Shown: one piece after another, positions 1-10,916 of the stretch
How positions within the stretch are numbered: position 1 is the first letter of the stretch
Layout: the number at the start of each line of letters is the position of its first letter
Origin: Chaenocephalus aceratus
Taxonomy: Eukaryota; Chordata; Actinopteri; Perciformes; Channichthyidae
Direction of reading: 5' to 3'
Assembly (NCBI GenBank): GCA_023974075.1
Contig: CM043800.1
Coordinates: 13,012,288-13,076,287 of the forward strand
Length of the DNA stretch: 64,000 nt
The notes under the pieces: generated by a model
What the model was told of the DNA's origin: nothing
Seen by the model: only the letters and a program-made list of their open reading frames with translations
The model's database searches: none
Position numbers and translations under genes: made by a program

Positions 1-335
1 CAGAGGAAGAAGGGCGAGGTTGATTATAATACTCTTCTGTGAGAGAATCGGGTAGCCGGCTAACGCCCGTCGACCGAAAATTAGCTTTGGGTTCAGTCTG
101 TGGACTGTTAAGCTAGCCCGGCTACCGTTCGAGATGTGCTCTGAAGCGAGAAGAGGTGTTTGAATGACGCATGCGTCGTGGCGCAGGCTACTTATAGGGG
201 GTGATTTCCCCTGACGTTGACGTCAAGAATCACCGGCCAATCAGGATTGGCGTAATGAGATTGATGCTTCTGTTTGCTCCGCGATGAGGCGCATCCCCAT
301 AGTGAGACATCAAACGGAGTGTTATGAATGAGAAC
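1..335 (-). mobile_element. DIRS element, 5' terminal part (copy 1, cut by window edge)
   Basis: This matches 31060-31394, the 5' end of the minus-strand DIRS element described at 20652-31394. It carries the inverted terminal repeat at about 141-311 and ends with gttatgaatgagaac, the sequence that recurs inverted inside the other DIRS end. The rest of this DIRS copy must lie to the left of the window. Confidence 0.8.
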
Positions 336-2199
336 TTGTCAGTGCACATCACGCTCTGCCGCTCCGACAGGGAGCTCTGCTCTGAACGGCCCGTTATAAC
401 AGCTGTTCACCAGCGGTCCAGTCCTTGCCACAGTGACTCCGGACCACACAGTTAGGTAATGTAGCTGCTGAAGCTAGACCATCATCATCGCGGAGCAGCA
501 GAGCCTTATTATTAGGGTTGGGAACCGAAACTCGGTTCAAGATGAGAACCGATAAGAAAATGCCGGGTACCGGGTACCCATACAAAATACACAATTTCGG
601 TTCTGCATAACGGTTCCTAAACGCGGTAGACCCATGGATGTATAATAAGAACTGGATACAGCATGGAAGGCGGGGCCTCATTCTTTCCTAGAGAGTTGCT
701 CATTGGCGCATGGATGACAAAATAGCCCAACTTTTGAGAGAGTGAAACGTCACAGATTACCCAGCATGCCTGAGAATTACCCGTATATGCGCTCATAGAG
801 CATGCGCAACTTTAACCACGCCCCCCATAAGGCTCGTTCACATCACAAGCATGTCAATTTGCGTACACGTAACAGCAACGCGCGTTCTGGATTGTTATGA
901 TGGATTTTATATTAACAAATAACGAGGCAGCCGCGGCAGTTAGCAGCTAGCAGCTAACGGCTAGCTAGTGTAACGTCCGAGCCATTAGTAATTATGCTAA
1001 TAGAGAACCGCAGTGACGCGTCCTAAAACCTCGCTCTGACCAGGCTCATCTAAACGGACGGCGCGGAGCAGAGGTGGGCTTTAAGCCACCACTACTGTGT
1101 TTGCTCCTATACTCCTCAATGTTCCTCAATGGAGCACATATTTGTGGGTCGAGAGCTATAGCCACCAAACTCAAACTATATGCTTCTGATATAAACAATT
1201 TGAACATGAGTTCACAACAATGTGTTTTAAGAAGGTTGTAACAAATAATTATGAATATTATAAGTGTTAATAGCTATATTAATAAGAATGTCCATAATCA
1301 AATGGGAAGTGATGCAGTAAAGTCAAAGCAAACAGTTTTATTTTTTCCATTGTACAAATTGTGATATTTTGATATGATTATTGTTATAAAGAATTGTTCA
1401 TATTCATTTGTGTTAATATGTATACGTAACAAACCCATTAGACTGACGCATTATTTGTACATTTTAAATAAGTATTAAAAGTTATGCCGATTTGTACAAA
1501 AGTGTGATACAACACAACATTTCAAATGTAAAAGTCAGCAGGAAGCTAAGAAGGACTGGAATTTTTAGAGTTTCTGAAAGTTACAAAAACAAACAATTTG
1601 TCCAGGGAATTGGGAGTTTTGCTGATGTTGGTTTTCCCCTAAAATCAAAGGCTGGAGTTCCTCTCCTGGCCGGCCTAATGCATTCTCTTCTCCCTCTCAC
1701 TCACTGTAATTGCAATGCAATGATGTCAGCATGTCAGCTGAGACAGAACGCGAGACAGCGTTGAATAAGCTGCCGCCACAGTATCAAGAGCACAAAAACG
1801 TATCTGAGACACTCTATGGGGTGTCAATTTAATCATGCTTAAACCAGGTATCACCTTCCTCTATGATTCCACCATTGACAAAGAATCCTCCATACTGCGT
1901 TGCACTGAGCGGAGCCTACCGCTTGATAAGGTATCTGTGACTGACACGCTCACTAACACACACATATTTTATGTACATGTGGCTGAGCTTTGAGTCAGCA
2001 CAATCCAGTAAATTGAATTACATTTTTGAAAACTGTTTTAACTGATATGATATACAAAATGATACAGTTTTGAAGGGAGACACAACGGGTGAATACAGGG
2101 TAAAACATTAACCTATAGATGTCGCCATGAAATTACCCCAGTTGATCACTTTCATTACATTTTCAGATTTGTTATGTTTTAACATGCAATTGAGGCATT
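336..2199. other. Non-coding stretch with a possible hAT terminus
   Basis: No gene is recognised. At 513 the sequence tagggttgggaaccg, followed by several inverted gaacc/ggttc boxes to about 635, resembles the end of a teleost hAT element. I could not find the opposite end, so this is only a possible fragment. Open frames of 90-95 codons here have no recognisable domain. The same sequence recurs at 31395-33258. Confidence 0.4.
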
Positions 2200-2640
2200 A
2201 TTACATTACATTACATTGCATTTAGCTGACGCTTTTATCCAAAGCGACTTACAATAAGTGCGTTCGACCAACAAAATACAAACTTGAAGAAAACAGAATC
2301 ATATAAGTACATCAGGTTTCAGAGAGCAAAAACATTTCAAGTGCTACTCAACTGGCTTTAGATAAGCCAGTCCTTTATTAGTATATAAGTGCTTTGTTAA
2401 TAGTTCTATTGCTCGAAGTGGAGTCGAAAGAGATGAGTTTTCAGTCTGCGCCGGAAGGTGTGTAAGCTTTCTGCTGTCCTGATGTCAATGGGGAGCTCAT
2501 TCCACCATTTTGGAGCCAGGATAGCAAACCCACGTGTTTTTGCTGATGGGAACTTGGGTCCCCTTCGCAGCGAGCCGTTTGGTTGATGCAGAGCGGAGTG
2601 CACGTGCTGGGGTGTACGGTTTCATTATCTAATTATATAT
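2200..2640 (-). mobile_element. 5'-truncated L2-like LINE, 3' end with RT C-terminus
   Basis: On the minus strand, 2603-2406 encodes a 65-residue frame containing FAILAPKWWNELPIDIRTAE and then a LKTHLF-like ending before the stop. This is the pattern of the extreme C-terminus of fish LINE reverse transcriptases, downstream of the catalytic domain. After the stop come a gtcgctttggataaaagcgt block (minus strand, about 2257-2230) and a short TGTAA repeat tail near 2200-2220, typical of L2-like LINEs and of SINEs that share their tail. The element is heavily 5'-truncated and cannot move. The exact 5' edge is uncertain. Confidence 0.7.
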
Positions 2641-4448
2641 GTGCTAATTTGCCTCCATTTCCGCATCAGACATATGAACATTGGATAAAAGCCAGGTTCA
2701 AAATGCCTTTTTTCATTTAGTTTAAATGTTATGGCAATGTTTTTACAGAGGGGATTTTGGATTCACATCATACATAATCAATAAATACTGCATATTCTAT
2801 ATTTTAGGAATACAATCTTGTATCAATCAGGCATCAAGCAACAAATCGCAACAACGTTTTTAGCACGTTTTCCAACACCGTATATTGCGTTGGTTTATTG
2901 GAATTATCCGGCACAATGTTGGACAATGTATTTTTGTTTGTTTTTAAATATGGGGATTTTAAAATATTTACTGTTAAATCCCATACATACAACACACTGA
3001 AACAATATGAAATACATATTATGAATCACCTTGGAACCTCTCCAGTTGGTTTCTCTCAACAATTGTTTTTTGTATAACATATTTGGGAAATTCTGTGTAA
3101 AAATGTGCAAATGAGGACTTATCTAATGTTTTTATGTCTGGAGGTATACAGACATAAAATACTAGGTTATTAACATAAACACCTTAAAGAGTTTTTTATT
3201 TCTTCACAAATCCGAAAGATATTATGTAATAGTTTTAAATTCAGAAAATGTACCAGTTCATGAAAAAAAAGTGTTTTTACCCAGGTGTCTCACCTTAACA
3301 AATAATACAATAGGGCTGCTCAAACATTACAAATATTTACATATTTCCAAATATTTTAGTATTAAGTACCAGCTGTGACTCACAGAAGCATTCTTCGCTA
3401 TGCTTTTGTGCTCCATTCACTTTACCTGTAAAGTCAAAGTGAGTCATAGCATTGACACCCCCGGCCCACACACACACACACACACCCTCCCACCCATCAC
3501 TGGCCCCCAGCCCCCATAGACAGTCTGTGGGCAAACTAGAAATTATTCATACGGCTTCCCACACAGGAGTGGGTGTCCTGTATCAGCCTGTGCGCTCCGC
3601 TGCCTGTCTGTTATCACCTGCAATTGAGGTAATCCACAGCACTATTATACTGCAGCTTATTGAACAGGAGAAAATAGCTGCCTTCTGCACCAGCACCACC
3701 CCCTCCTCCCCCACGGCAACACCCCCACATGCTCCGTCACAGCTGAATCATACTAGAAAGTTGACACCTACCAGACCAACAAACTCTCAGCAGACATTTA
3801 GCACATTGACTCATGTGTGTATACACATAGATGCACGCACAGTAGAAAGCTGAACTAGAGTTAAACATATTTCATATTTCGTATCATAGGACACACGTTT
3901 ATAAGATTGTATCACCGAGAACACGGTGTGTGTTTAAATTAAGTTTTTTTAATATTTTGCTATATTTCACTATTAAAAATCTATAATTGGTAGTATAATC
4001 TTGCATTACATTTTGTAAGCAGCAAAATGTACCTTTAGTATCAAAAGTGACTATTGTGCTAATGTTCAGGTTTCTTGTCATATTGTAAAATTGTATTTTG
4101 TTTTTCTTTTCTGGCATGTTTACCTGCTTTAATGTTCAAAAAGCTCTTTAATTTTCTCAAACTGCCTGTGCTGCAGCACCTCTTTTCACCCTCTGTCTGA
4201 AACCAGAGCCCAGTCTGCTCTGATTGGTTAGCTTGCCGGCTCGTTGTGATTGGTCATACACTTAGAGATGTCCCGTCCAGCCTATCGTGTAAAATGTGTT
4301 CGAGCGATAGCCAACAGAAGTGCGAGTGTTACGCAAGTAAACAATGTTCTACAATGGAGGTCTTTCTGGCAATGGGGGAATGTGTGGGAGAGAAACTCCC
4401 TCTGCAGGGAATTATTTGTCTCTGCAGACCATTTACATGCACTTACAC
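2641..4448. other. AT-rich non-coding stretch with a short (CA)n tract
   Basis: Nothing coding is recognised. A short (CA)n tract lies at about 3467-3485. The 133-codon open frame over 3452-3853 is low-complexity (Thr, Pro, His from CA-rich DNA) and has no family signature. The copy in the second repeat lies at 33700-35507. Confidence 0.5.
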
Positions 4449-4701
4449 ATATAATAATAATAATAATAATCCTTATATTTATTATAGCGCTTTTTCAATG
4501 ACTCTCAAAGCGCTCCTTACAAATACACATTACACATACATACATACATGTAATGGTCATGTACTGTGGACAATACCCACAGGAGCAAATGCAGGTGAAG
4601 TGTCTAGCCCAAGGACACAACGGCTTTACAGACGCAGCGCCGGCGGGTTTCGCCCCCTTGATCTGATAATCAATCCACAGCGCACTGCGCCACACCGCCC
4701 A
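4449..4701 (-). mobile_element. tRNA-headed SINE with LINE-like tail
   Basis: Read on the minus strand from 4701, the head contains tggcgcagtgcg, close to a tRNA A box, and gggcgaaaccc, a decayed B box, so an internal RNA polymerase III promoter is likely. A central gttgtgtccttgggc motif follows, then a tail with aaaaagcgctataataaat ending in (TTA)n. The tail length differs between the two long-repeat copies (two TAA units more at 35514-35535). A short block, tactgtggacaatacccaca, recurs just upstream at about 4757, so a second partial copy may abut it. Confidence 0.7.
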
Positions 4702-6781
4702 TCTTCACACCTCGAAGTCATCAAGGCGCTTTACATGTACACATTGATATCATACATGTACTGTGGACAATACCCACAGCTATAGCACACTACGGGAAAG
4801 GGAAACCCCAAAAAAGCATAATAGGGCGTTTTTAAAGCTACAAGTTACAGCTACCATCAAATGTAGCTTTACATTTTGGAGTAAACGTACTTTTACAAAT
4901 GTAGATTTAATGTAAGTTTAACAATATTTAGGCAGTTGAATTTTTTTTGATTACATTTACATTATGTCATTTGGGACATCTGTAAGATAACCTTTCTTAG
5001 ATAAAAAATACTTTTTCAAGAGTTGCACTGACAAACTGATTTGAATCAAACTTAACTTAATATCCAATGTTCACAATGAAACAAAGTAGTTTCAGACTGA
5101 CAACTCTACAATAAAAAAGCATTTCAGTGGGTTTAATAATTCAACATACTAAGTTGCAAAATTCACACAAATACCCATGCTCCCACAGCCTCTCATGTTG
5201 CCACGGGGGCCAGAGAGTGCATTGTACCGGGAATTGTCAACATTCCCATGATGAGCCTGCAGGCCCTGCGGTCCGAGGAGGTGTCGAGACGAGGTGGGGG
5301 CCAAAATTGATTGTAAATGCTGAATTATTCAACCGAGCCCTCCACCATTTGAGTGAGTTTCTTCGGTTACGTTGAGAAGAGCTTTCATAGCAAAACAGGA
5401 GAAGATTATCTTCCACAGGCCCCCGTGGAGGCCCTGAACGCCTCTCATTAACGAGACAAAGCATCTACAGCCCAGACACACTGACACAAATGTACACACA
5501 CACAGAGAAATTCTGACACACGGACACGCATGCCAAAAGTGCTGCTGACATTGATATCTGATAGCTGTACACATACAATGGCCAGCATCCAAATCACACA
5601 GGATTAAAATAACAGGGGAAAAAATTAAATGAGCGTGAAACGGCTAAATTATCCCATATTTAGGTTGTTATTGAGAATTACAAGTCTTTCAACACTAATC
5701 CCTTGAAATACATAAAACGCTCATCAAAGTGTTGCTACTTTGATATGCTCCATTCATCCAAGTGTAACTGAGAAGCCATCCTCTCACTTGAACAGCAGAT
5801 ACATTTTCAAAGAACAAAAACCAAAAAAAAGAAGAAAAAATAGGCGAGCAAGAGATGACAGCTAATCCTTGGCCTTAAGCTTTTAAAATATCCTGAAAAA
5901 TAAAAAGTCCTTGTAATGTCTGCATTTACATATTTACAAGATTCCCAGAGCGGTCTCTGCGCAGTTATTGATAAAAATACTTAAAAAGAGACATCGTGAA
6001 CTCTACCAGTCAGTTCAAGGCGCAACATTTGTTCTACTTATTTAAATATGGTTTCATTCTGCCATCAATCACAGCATGTGCTTCATTACGAATAAAATGA
6101 GCATGGGCTCGATAAAAGTAATTAAATATAAATGCCTCTGTTTTACAGTGTCGTGGACCTGTTGATACAATTCAGCCTGACTCCAATTACGGAAAATCCC
6201 TATGACCTCATGGCCCATAATAAATCTATCTGATCACATTAAACGGAGGCATGGAGCGACTGAGGCATTCAATGTAATGTACTCAGTGTGGACAAAATGA
6301 GAAGGGTTGGGATGCCAGAGATATGAGTGCAGAACCGCAGGAAACCCTAGCTTGGCGTTGCAGGCCCTTTGGCCCGGGCTATCATTAAAAGAGTCGTTGA
6401 AATTTTAATTCTCTGATCACATTAAGTGCTGTGGGAAGACAACTAACTCTGCAGCACAGATCTTGGTGGTGTCGTCTCTTCCTGCAGAGAGATATAAAGG
6501 TCCTGCGGTATAAGGACACTCGCTCTTTTTTGGGTGCTGGTGTCTTATGAGGGATTCCGTTACACCTTTGCATAAGATGATGGGTGTGTGTGTGACAGCT
6601 CGTTTCACCACCCGGACATCCTCGCTGTCCCGCACATCTCTTAGCAGCATGAAATCAAACAGGTGGCAGGTCACCCGATGGAGATGCGCACACTGGTGTA
6701 TCACTACACTTATGTAAACCATCAATCCATTTGTCTTTTAACCTGAGCCCTGAATCAATCCCTCAGATCTACATGCCTTCC
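4702..6781. other. Non-coding, apparently single-copy DNA outside the duplication
   Basis: No coding feature is recognised. The stretch 6140-6420 has balanced composition without transposon signatures and reads like a conserved non-coding element, which is a guess from texture alone. An A-rich run near 5825-5845 differs by a base between the two long-repeat copies. The counterpart is 35767-37846. Confidence 0.4.
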
Positions 6782-6785
6782 TTAA

Positions 6786-8115
6786 AGAGCCTGTGACAGC
6801 ATCCCAACAACTGTTTTGCAATGAAATATTGGGCTACTAGTAATCTCGAACCGTCAGTTTAAAAAAGAAAAAGCGATACCGTTCCGTTAAATATCAATAA
6901 TTTCGAACATCGTGGGAAATTCCTTCGACTCATTTTGAAGTTTTGGGGGAAGCCGGAAGTGACGTCAATGCGGGAACGCTTCGAGAGCCAAACACGGACA
7001 AAGTGTGTTGTCATGCGTAGAAATGGTGAATTACTGAGTTTAGGCACGTTAATAACGTTTTAATGAAGTTGACTACAGTATATTCATATCTGTCAGTGCT
7101 TTCATGTCAATTCGGCGACATAAACATAAATGATCGTGGTGAAGATGATGATTACATTAGGATTACAAATCGGGAGTGAGAGCTGCTGAATTTCCTCCCG
7201 TCGGATGTGATATAAAAACAAATCGATTATTCTTGTAGTTGTAAACTCAAGTGGATGAAACTACATTTATTAGTGCTTTCATGTCAATTCGGCGAACATA
7301 TGATACATTAAATGATCGTGAGGATGATGATTACAAATCGTTTGTTTGAGCCGGTCTGCATTTCCTGATGAGAAAACAAACCGATGCTTTCTGTAGTTGT
7401 AGTACACCAACAACATGGATTAAACGTGTGGTTTTGTTGCCACAATGTTGGGGAAATTAATGGATAAAATGCACGGATTATTATTATTATTCCCAATCCG
7501 ATCGGGACACTAGGTCCACCGTTTCCCCGCAGCGAGGCTCCCCCCGTTGACAGTTTACGTGGGCTGGGTGCAGTGGCGGACTGGCCATCGGGACGAATCC
7601 CGATGGGCCGGTACCGAAGTGGGCCGGTCGGATAAGTCACTAGCACATCCCCCATAGGCGGCGCGTGAGGCTCAGGTTTGAGAAGGCTAAATAACTTACT
7701 TTCCCTGACGCTGCCCGCCTCCGGCGTCTATAGAAAAGAGATCAACTCAGTGTGCGGAGTTTAAATCTCTCAAGTCATATTACAGGATAAAAGAAATACA
7801 GTTTAAACTGCCGTATGCAGAGAAGACGCCGACGTGTCGCACTTATCATTCATATTACATCATCAATCAGATCATCGATCATATAATATCATAATATATC
7901 ATATATTTCCTGATCTGAGTCAGCTTCTCCAGCCTCATCTGGCCGTGCAACACTCACAGTGTCACAGACTGTATGCAGAAGTATTATTTTAAGCAACACA
8001 TTATGTTGACGAAACACTAGAGTAAAATGTAATTAAAGTCAGATCCACTCGTGTCTTAGACGTGAACGCGCTCTCAGCTGGAGAGAGAAACCCTGGCTTG
8101 ATTTACCGAGTTGAT
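6786..8115. mobile_element. Kolobok-like DNA element, right end deleted (copy 1)
   Basis: The left end is ttaa (6782-6785) followed by agagcctgtgacag. In copy 2 the matching element (37851-39916) has the inverted end and a second ttaa. Here an 842-bp deletion removes that right end, leaving a truncated element. TTAA target sites fit Kolobok or piggyBac families; the terminus does not look like piggyBac. No transposase is recognised. Confidence 0.6.
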
Positions 8116-8400
8116 ATTTTTGGCTGTAAATGCACAGTAAATTACTGGCTACTAGTTGCATGGATTTCACAGTAATTTACTGTAAATATTTTACAGTAAA
8201 TTAGAATAAAAGTACACCTACATACTGTGACTTTACAGTTGCCATGCCCATGGAAGTACTGTGATATAGAGCAGTACAGAGCTGTGGTATTATGGTACCT
8301 TGCTGTACATAAATTACAGTAATTACCTGTATTTCCACACTTTTACTGTAAAAGTAATGCAACACAGTAGCCAGTAAATATAAAAACGTAAATAATACTA
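8116..8400. repeat. Dispersed palindromic repeat rich in TTTACAGTAAA
   Basis: The block around 8140-8260 holds several tttacagtaaatta/taatttactgtaaa inverted copies around ggctactagttgcatgga. This looks like a short non-autonomous element common in fish. Ends and target duplication could not be fixed. The second copy is at 40001-40285. Confidence 0.5.
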
Positions 8401-8900
8401 TAATATATTGTAAATTTGACTAGTTAACTGGGATTTTACCATACACAATTGAATCTGCTCAATCAACAAATAAAAACAAATAAAATACCCATTTTAACTT
8501 GTTATTCCTCCATTCAAGTGCACAGTACATTTCACATGAAACTTTCTACAGACTGTGAGTGACTTACATTAGTCCTGGACATGTCTACAAAGACATCCAC
8601 TCGAAGTCGAGGAGTTTTCTAAAGAATGTGCTGACATGGGGATTTATAACGCCACGCTTCTTCTTGGCTTTTGTGCTCGTCTCAGGGTTAATGCCCAGGA
8701 AGCACCTGAAAACAATAACCCAAGACAACAACTTTCAATGTTACATAGATGTATATGTTGCATCGTTTATTTTAAGGCACATGCAGCGGTGCCCCTTTCA
8801 ATTTAAGTAAAACCTGCACCTTTTTTCGACGTTTCCCGCTCTTCTTTGGACAGGGGCAGCCTTTGGTTTTGCATGCGTCTCAAATTGGTCGCAACACAGC
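8401..8900. other. Non-coding end of long-repeat copy 1
   Basis: Nothing is recognised here. It matches 40286-40785 and then stops at the N run. The 83-codon frame over 8559-8810 shows no domain. Confidence 0.5.
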
Positions 8901-9000
8901 NNNNNNNNNNNNNNNNNNNNNNNNNNNNNNNNNNNNNNNNNNNNNNNNNNNNNNNNNNNNNNNNNNNNNNNNNNNNNNNNNNNNNNNNNNNNNNNNNNNN
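8901..9000. other. Assembly gap (100 N)
   Basis: Exactly 100 N, a usual placeholder length for a gap of unknown size. The bases before it match 40785; the bases after it do not match 40786 onwards, so the contig join coincides with the end of the long repeat. Confidence 1.
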
Positions 9001-9213
9001 AGGTACTGTACATTCTAACAGCGCTCCAAATGTAGCGCTCTGAATTTAGCGCTCTGAATTTAGCACTCTGAATTTGTGCCAGTATGCTCCGGCGCTCAGG
9101 ACGCCTTTTTGTACGATTGCAACCTATATATCATGATCGAACTGGACATATTTTGCTCAATGTAATTGGGATGTTGTTTGTTTTCTTGTTTTTTTCCTTA
9201 AAAATGTGTCTCT
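9001..9213. repeat. Short stretch with a 14-bp tandem repeat
   Basis: A unit agcgctctgaattt occurs three times between about 9034 and 9075, the third with one change, preceded by agcgctccaaatgt. No gene is seen. Confidence 0.7.
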
Positions 9214-9246
9214 TTAACTCTAGAACCGCCAGAGGTCGCTGTATAC

Positions 9247-10045
9247 TAGGGTTGCCAACCGTCCCGTATTAGCTGGGACGTCCCGTATTTGAGCCAAAAG
9301 GGGCGTGTCCCGTACGGGACTTTGTTTGTCCCGGACTCCCGTATAAAGGGAAAAATAAAAAATATTTTTCTGTTTGCGCGCAATGCAGTGTGTCTGGCTG
9401 CGTGCCTGTGTGGTTTGTGTGCTGTATTTCGAAAGGGCGCTAGGACCGCTCAGTTGACAGGGCAGGAACATGCTCGCACGTGTGTGTGTGAGATTTTCTC
9501 CGGTGGGCCGCGGGGGCGACATCATTGTTTGTGTGGCGTGTGTGTGAGAGAGTCATCAGCTGATTGATGGGGAAATGCTGGGAAAATGGTTGGTTGAAGG
9601 ATAACATTAAGTCTAATAATGATGTAACCGTGCATGTTCACATCATGTATACTTGCATTACTATACCATTTTTCAAATATTTTATTTTTTAACATTTTGG
9701 ACAAACTAGCCAATTGTACATCGAGGTGCCAGATGTCCCTAGTGCCCACCTATCCGATTTGAACATGCTGATGTACAATGTGATAGTAGTAGCCTAATGC
9801 AGGTGTAAGACCATTGTGTTTGTATTGTGTTTATAGGTATGCATAGTTTCTATGCATTTGAGGGTTTTGGGGGGTTTGACCCCCAAAACCATTTTCGAAC
9901 CCTAGGGGCTTGGCTCCCCCAAAATAATTAAATAAACATAACCCTAACCCTAAAAACTAAATACGCCAGAAAACCCAAAAATCTTCGCGAGGCTAGCGCG
10001 CGGGGGACACTTGTCCCGTTTTCTCCATTTCTGAAAGTTGGCACA
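9247..10045. mobile_element. hAT-like element nested in the piggyBac-like element
   Basis: It begins tagggttgccaac and ends gttggcaca, with an exact 8-bp target duplication ctgtatac at 9239-9246 and 10046-10053, the length expected for hAT. Terminal inversion is short and imperfect. Inside are cccgta/tacggg palindromes and aaccctaaccctaa near 9944. No transposase is recognised. It inserted close to the left end of its host, splitting the block that follows ccgccag. Confidence 0.65.
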
Positions 10046-10496
10046 CTGTATACCTAAAACCGCCAATGGGTCAAATTGACCGCTATTGATTTTCAAGGCA
10101 CCATTTTCTTTTATCTATCATGTAGAACAGTGAGTTTTGATCACACAGGGATAAAACTCGAGTTTCACCGCGGCCTGCCAGCTGTGTTTACTTGCATCAT
10201 TCAAACAAGACGCGCTGGCTCGGAGCTACGACTAACAACAAAATGAACATATTTTACCGTGATTACATTGTAATACACGTTTCTATATGATGCCAAAGTA
10301 ACGGCCTCCTTCAATCGCCTCAATCGCGTCCGCGGGAATTCGCGTCCACCGCTTCATGCTTGCCGTCGGAGCGAATTTGCGTCTGTCCGCGTCTCTGCAT
10401 TGACTTTACATGTAATCGCGCCGCCCCCCAAACATCGCATCGCGTCCGGTGTGAACGCAGCATTTAGACTTGTGTTTTGTTTAGGTGCAAATCTCT

Positions 10497-10620
10497 CTAC
10501 TATCTATAACTATCTATTGATCTATCTATTAACTATGTATCTGTCTATCTCTCTATCCCTCTATCTCTCTCTATCCATCTATCTATCAATCTAATCTATC
10601 AATCTCTCTCTCAATCTATA
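10497..10620. repeat. (CTAT)n microsatellite, imperfect
   Basis: Runs of ctat and ctct units with interruptions lie within the piggyBac-like element. Confidence 0.9.
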
Positions 10621-10916
10621 AGGAACCCGCAGTAGACAAAAGGCGTTGCTATAGCAACACGTCATGTTTACGCTGCATTGTCTATGAGTTAAATATTACC
10701 CGCTGGCGGATATAGGTAGCCTATAAATGGCAATTTTGTTGGCGATTTTTTCAATCTGACTTCATATTGACAATTTTTAACAACAGAGGGTGCTACATAA
10801 CACCCTTTCAGGAAAAGTCACGGACTGGGAGACTTTAATATTTTATTGAAAAAAAGTTACATAAAATAAAAAAACAGCTGTGGGTAAAATTGACCTGTTG
10901 GCGGTTCTAGTGTTAA

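Larger units (their letters stand above)
1..8900. repeat. Long direct repeat, copy 1 (pairs with 31060-40785)
   Basis: Position 1 matches 31060 and the match runs to 8900/40785. The offset is 31059 to the SINE tail near 4460, 31065 after it (copy 2 has two more TAA units), 31043 after a 22-bp segment near 7320-7345 absent from copy 2, and 31885 after 8115, where copy 2 has 842 extra bases. By eye only a handful of substitutions separate the copies (for example near 494, 3160, 5839, 6845, 7606 and 8269). Copy 1 begins inside a DIRS element, so it probably extends left of the window, and it stops exactly at the N gap. Confidence 0.97.
9218..10912. mobile_element. piggyBac-like non-autonomous element
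   Basis: The ends are inverted: ctctagaaccgccag on the left, and cactagaaccgccaac on the complement of the right end. Both are flanked by ttaa (9214-9217 and 10913-10916), the target site of piggyBac. No transposase frame is recognised. Inside are a hAT-like insertion (9247-10045) and a (CTAT)n tract. A smaller member with the same ends lies at 56399-56773, which supports one family. Confidence 0.75.

Noticed and set aside
3452..3853. 133-codon frame (repeated at 34511-34912)
   Set aside because: Low-complexity sequence from a CA-rich tract with no domain or splice context.
6859..7047. 62-codon minus frame inside the Kolobok-like element, considered as a transposase or THAP remnant
   Set aside because: No cysteine or histidine pattern of a THAP finger is present.
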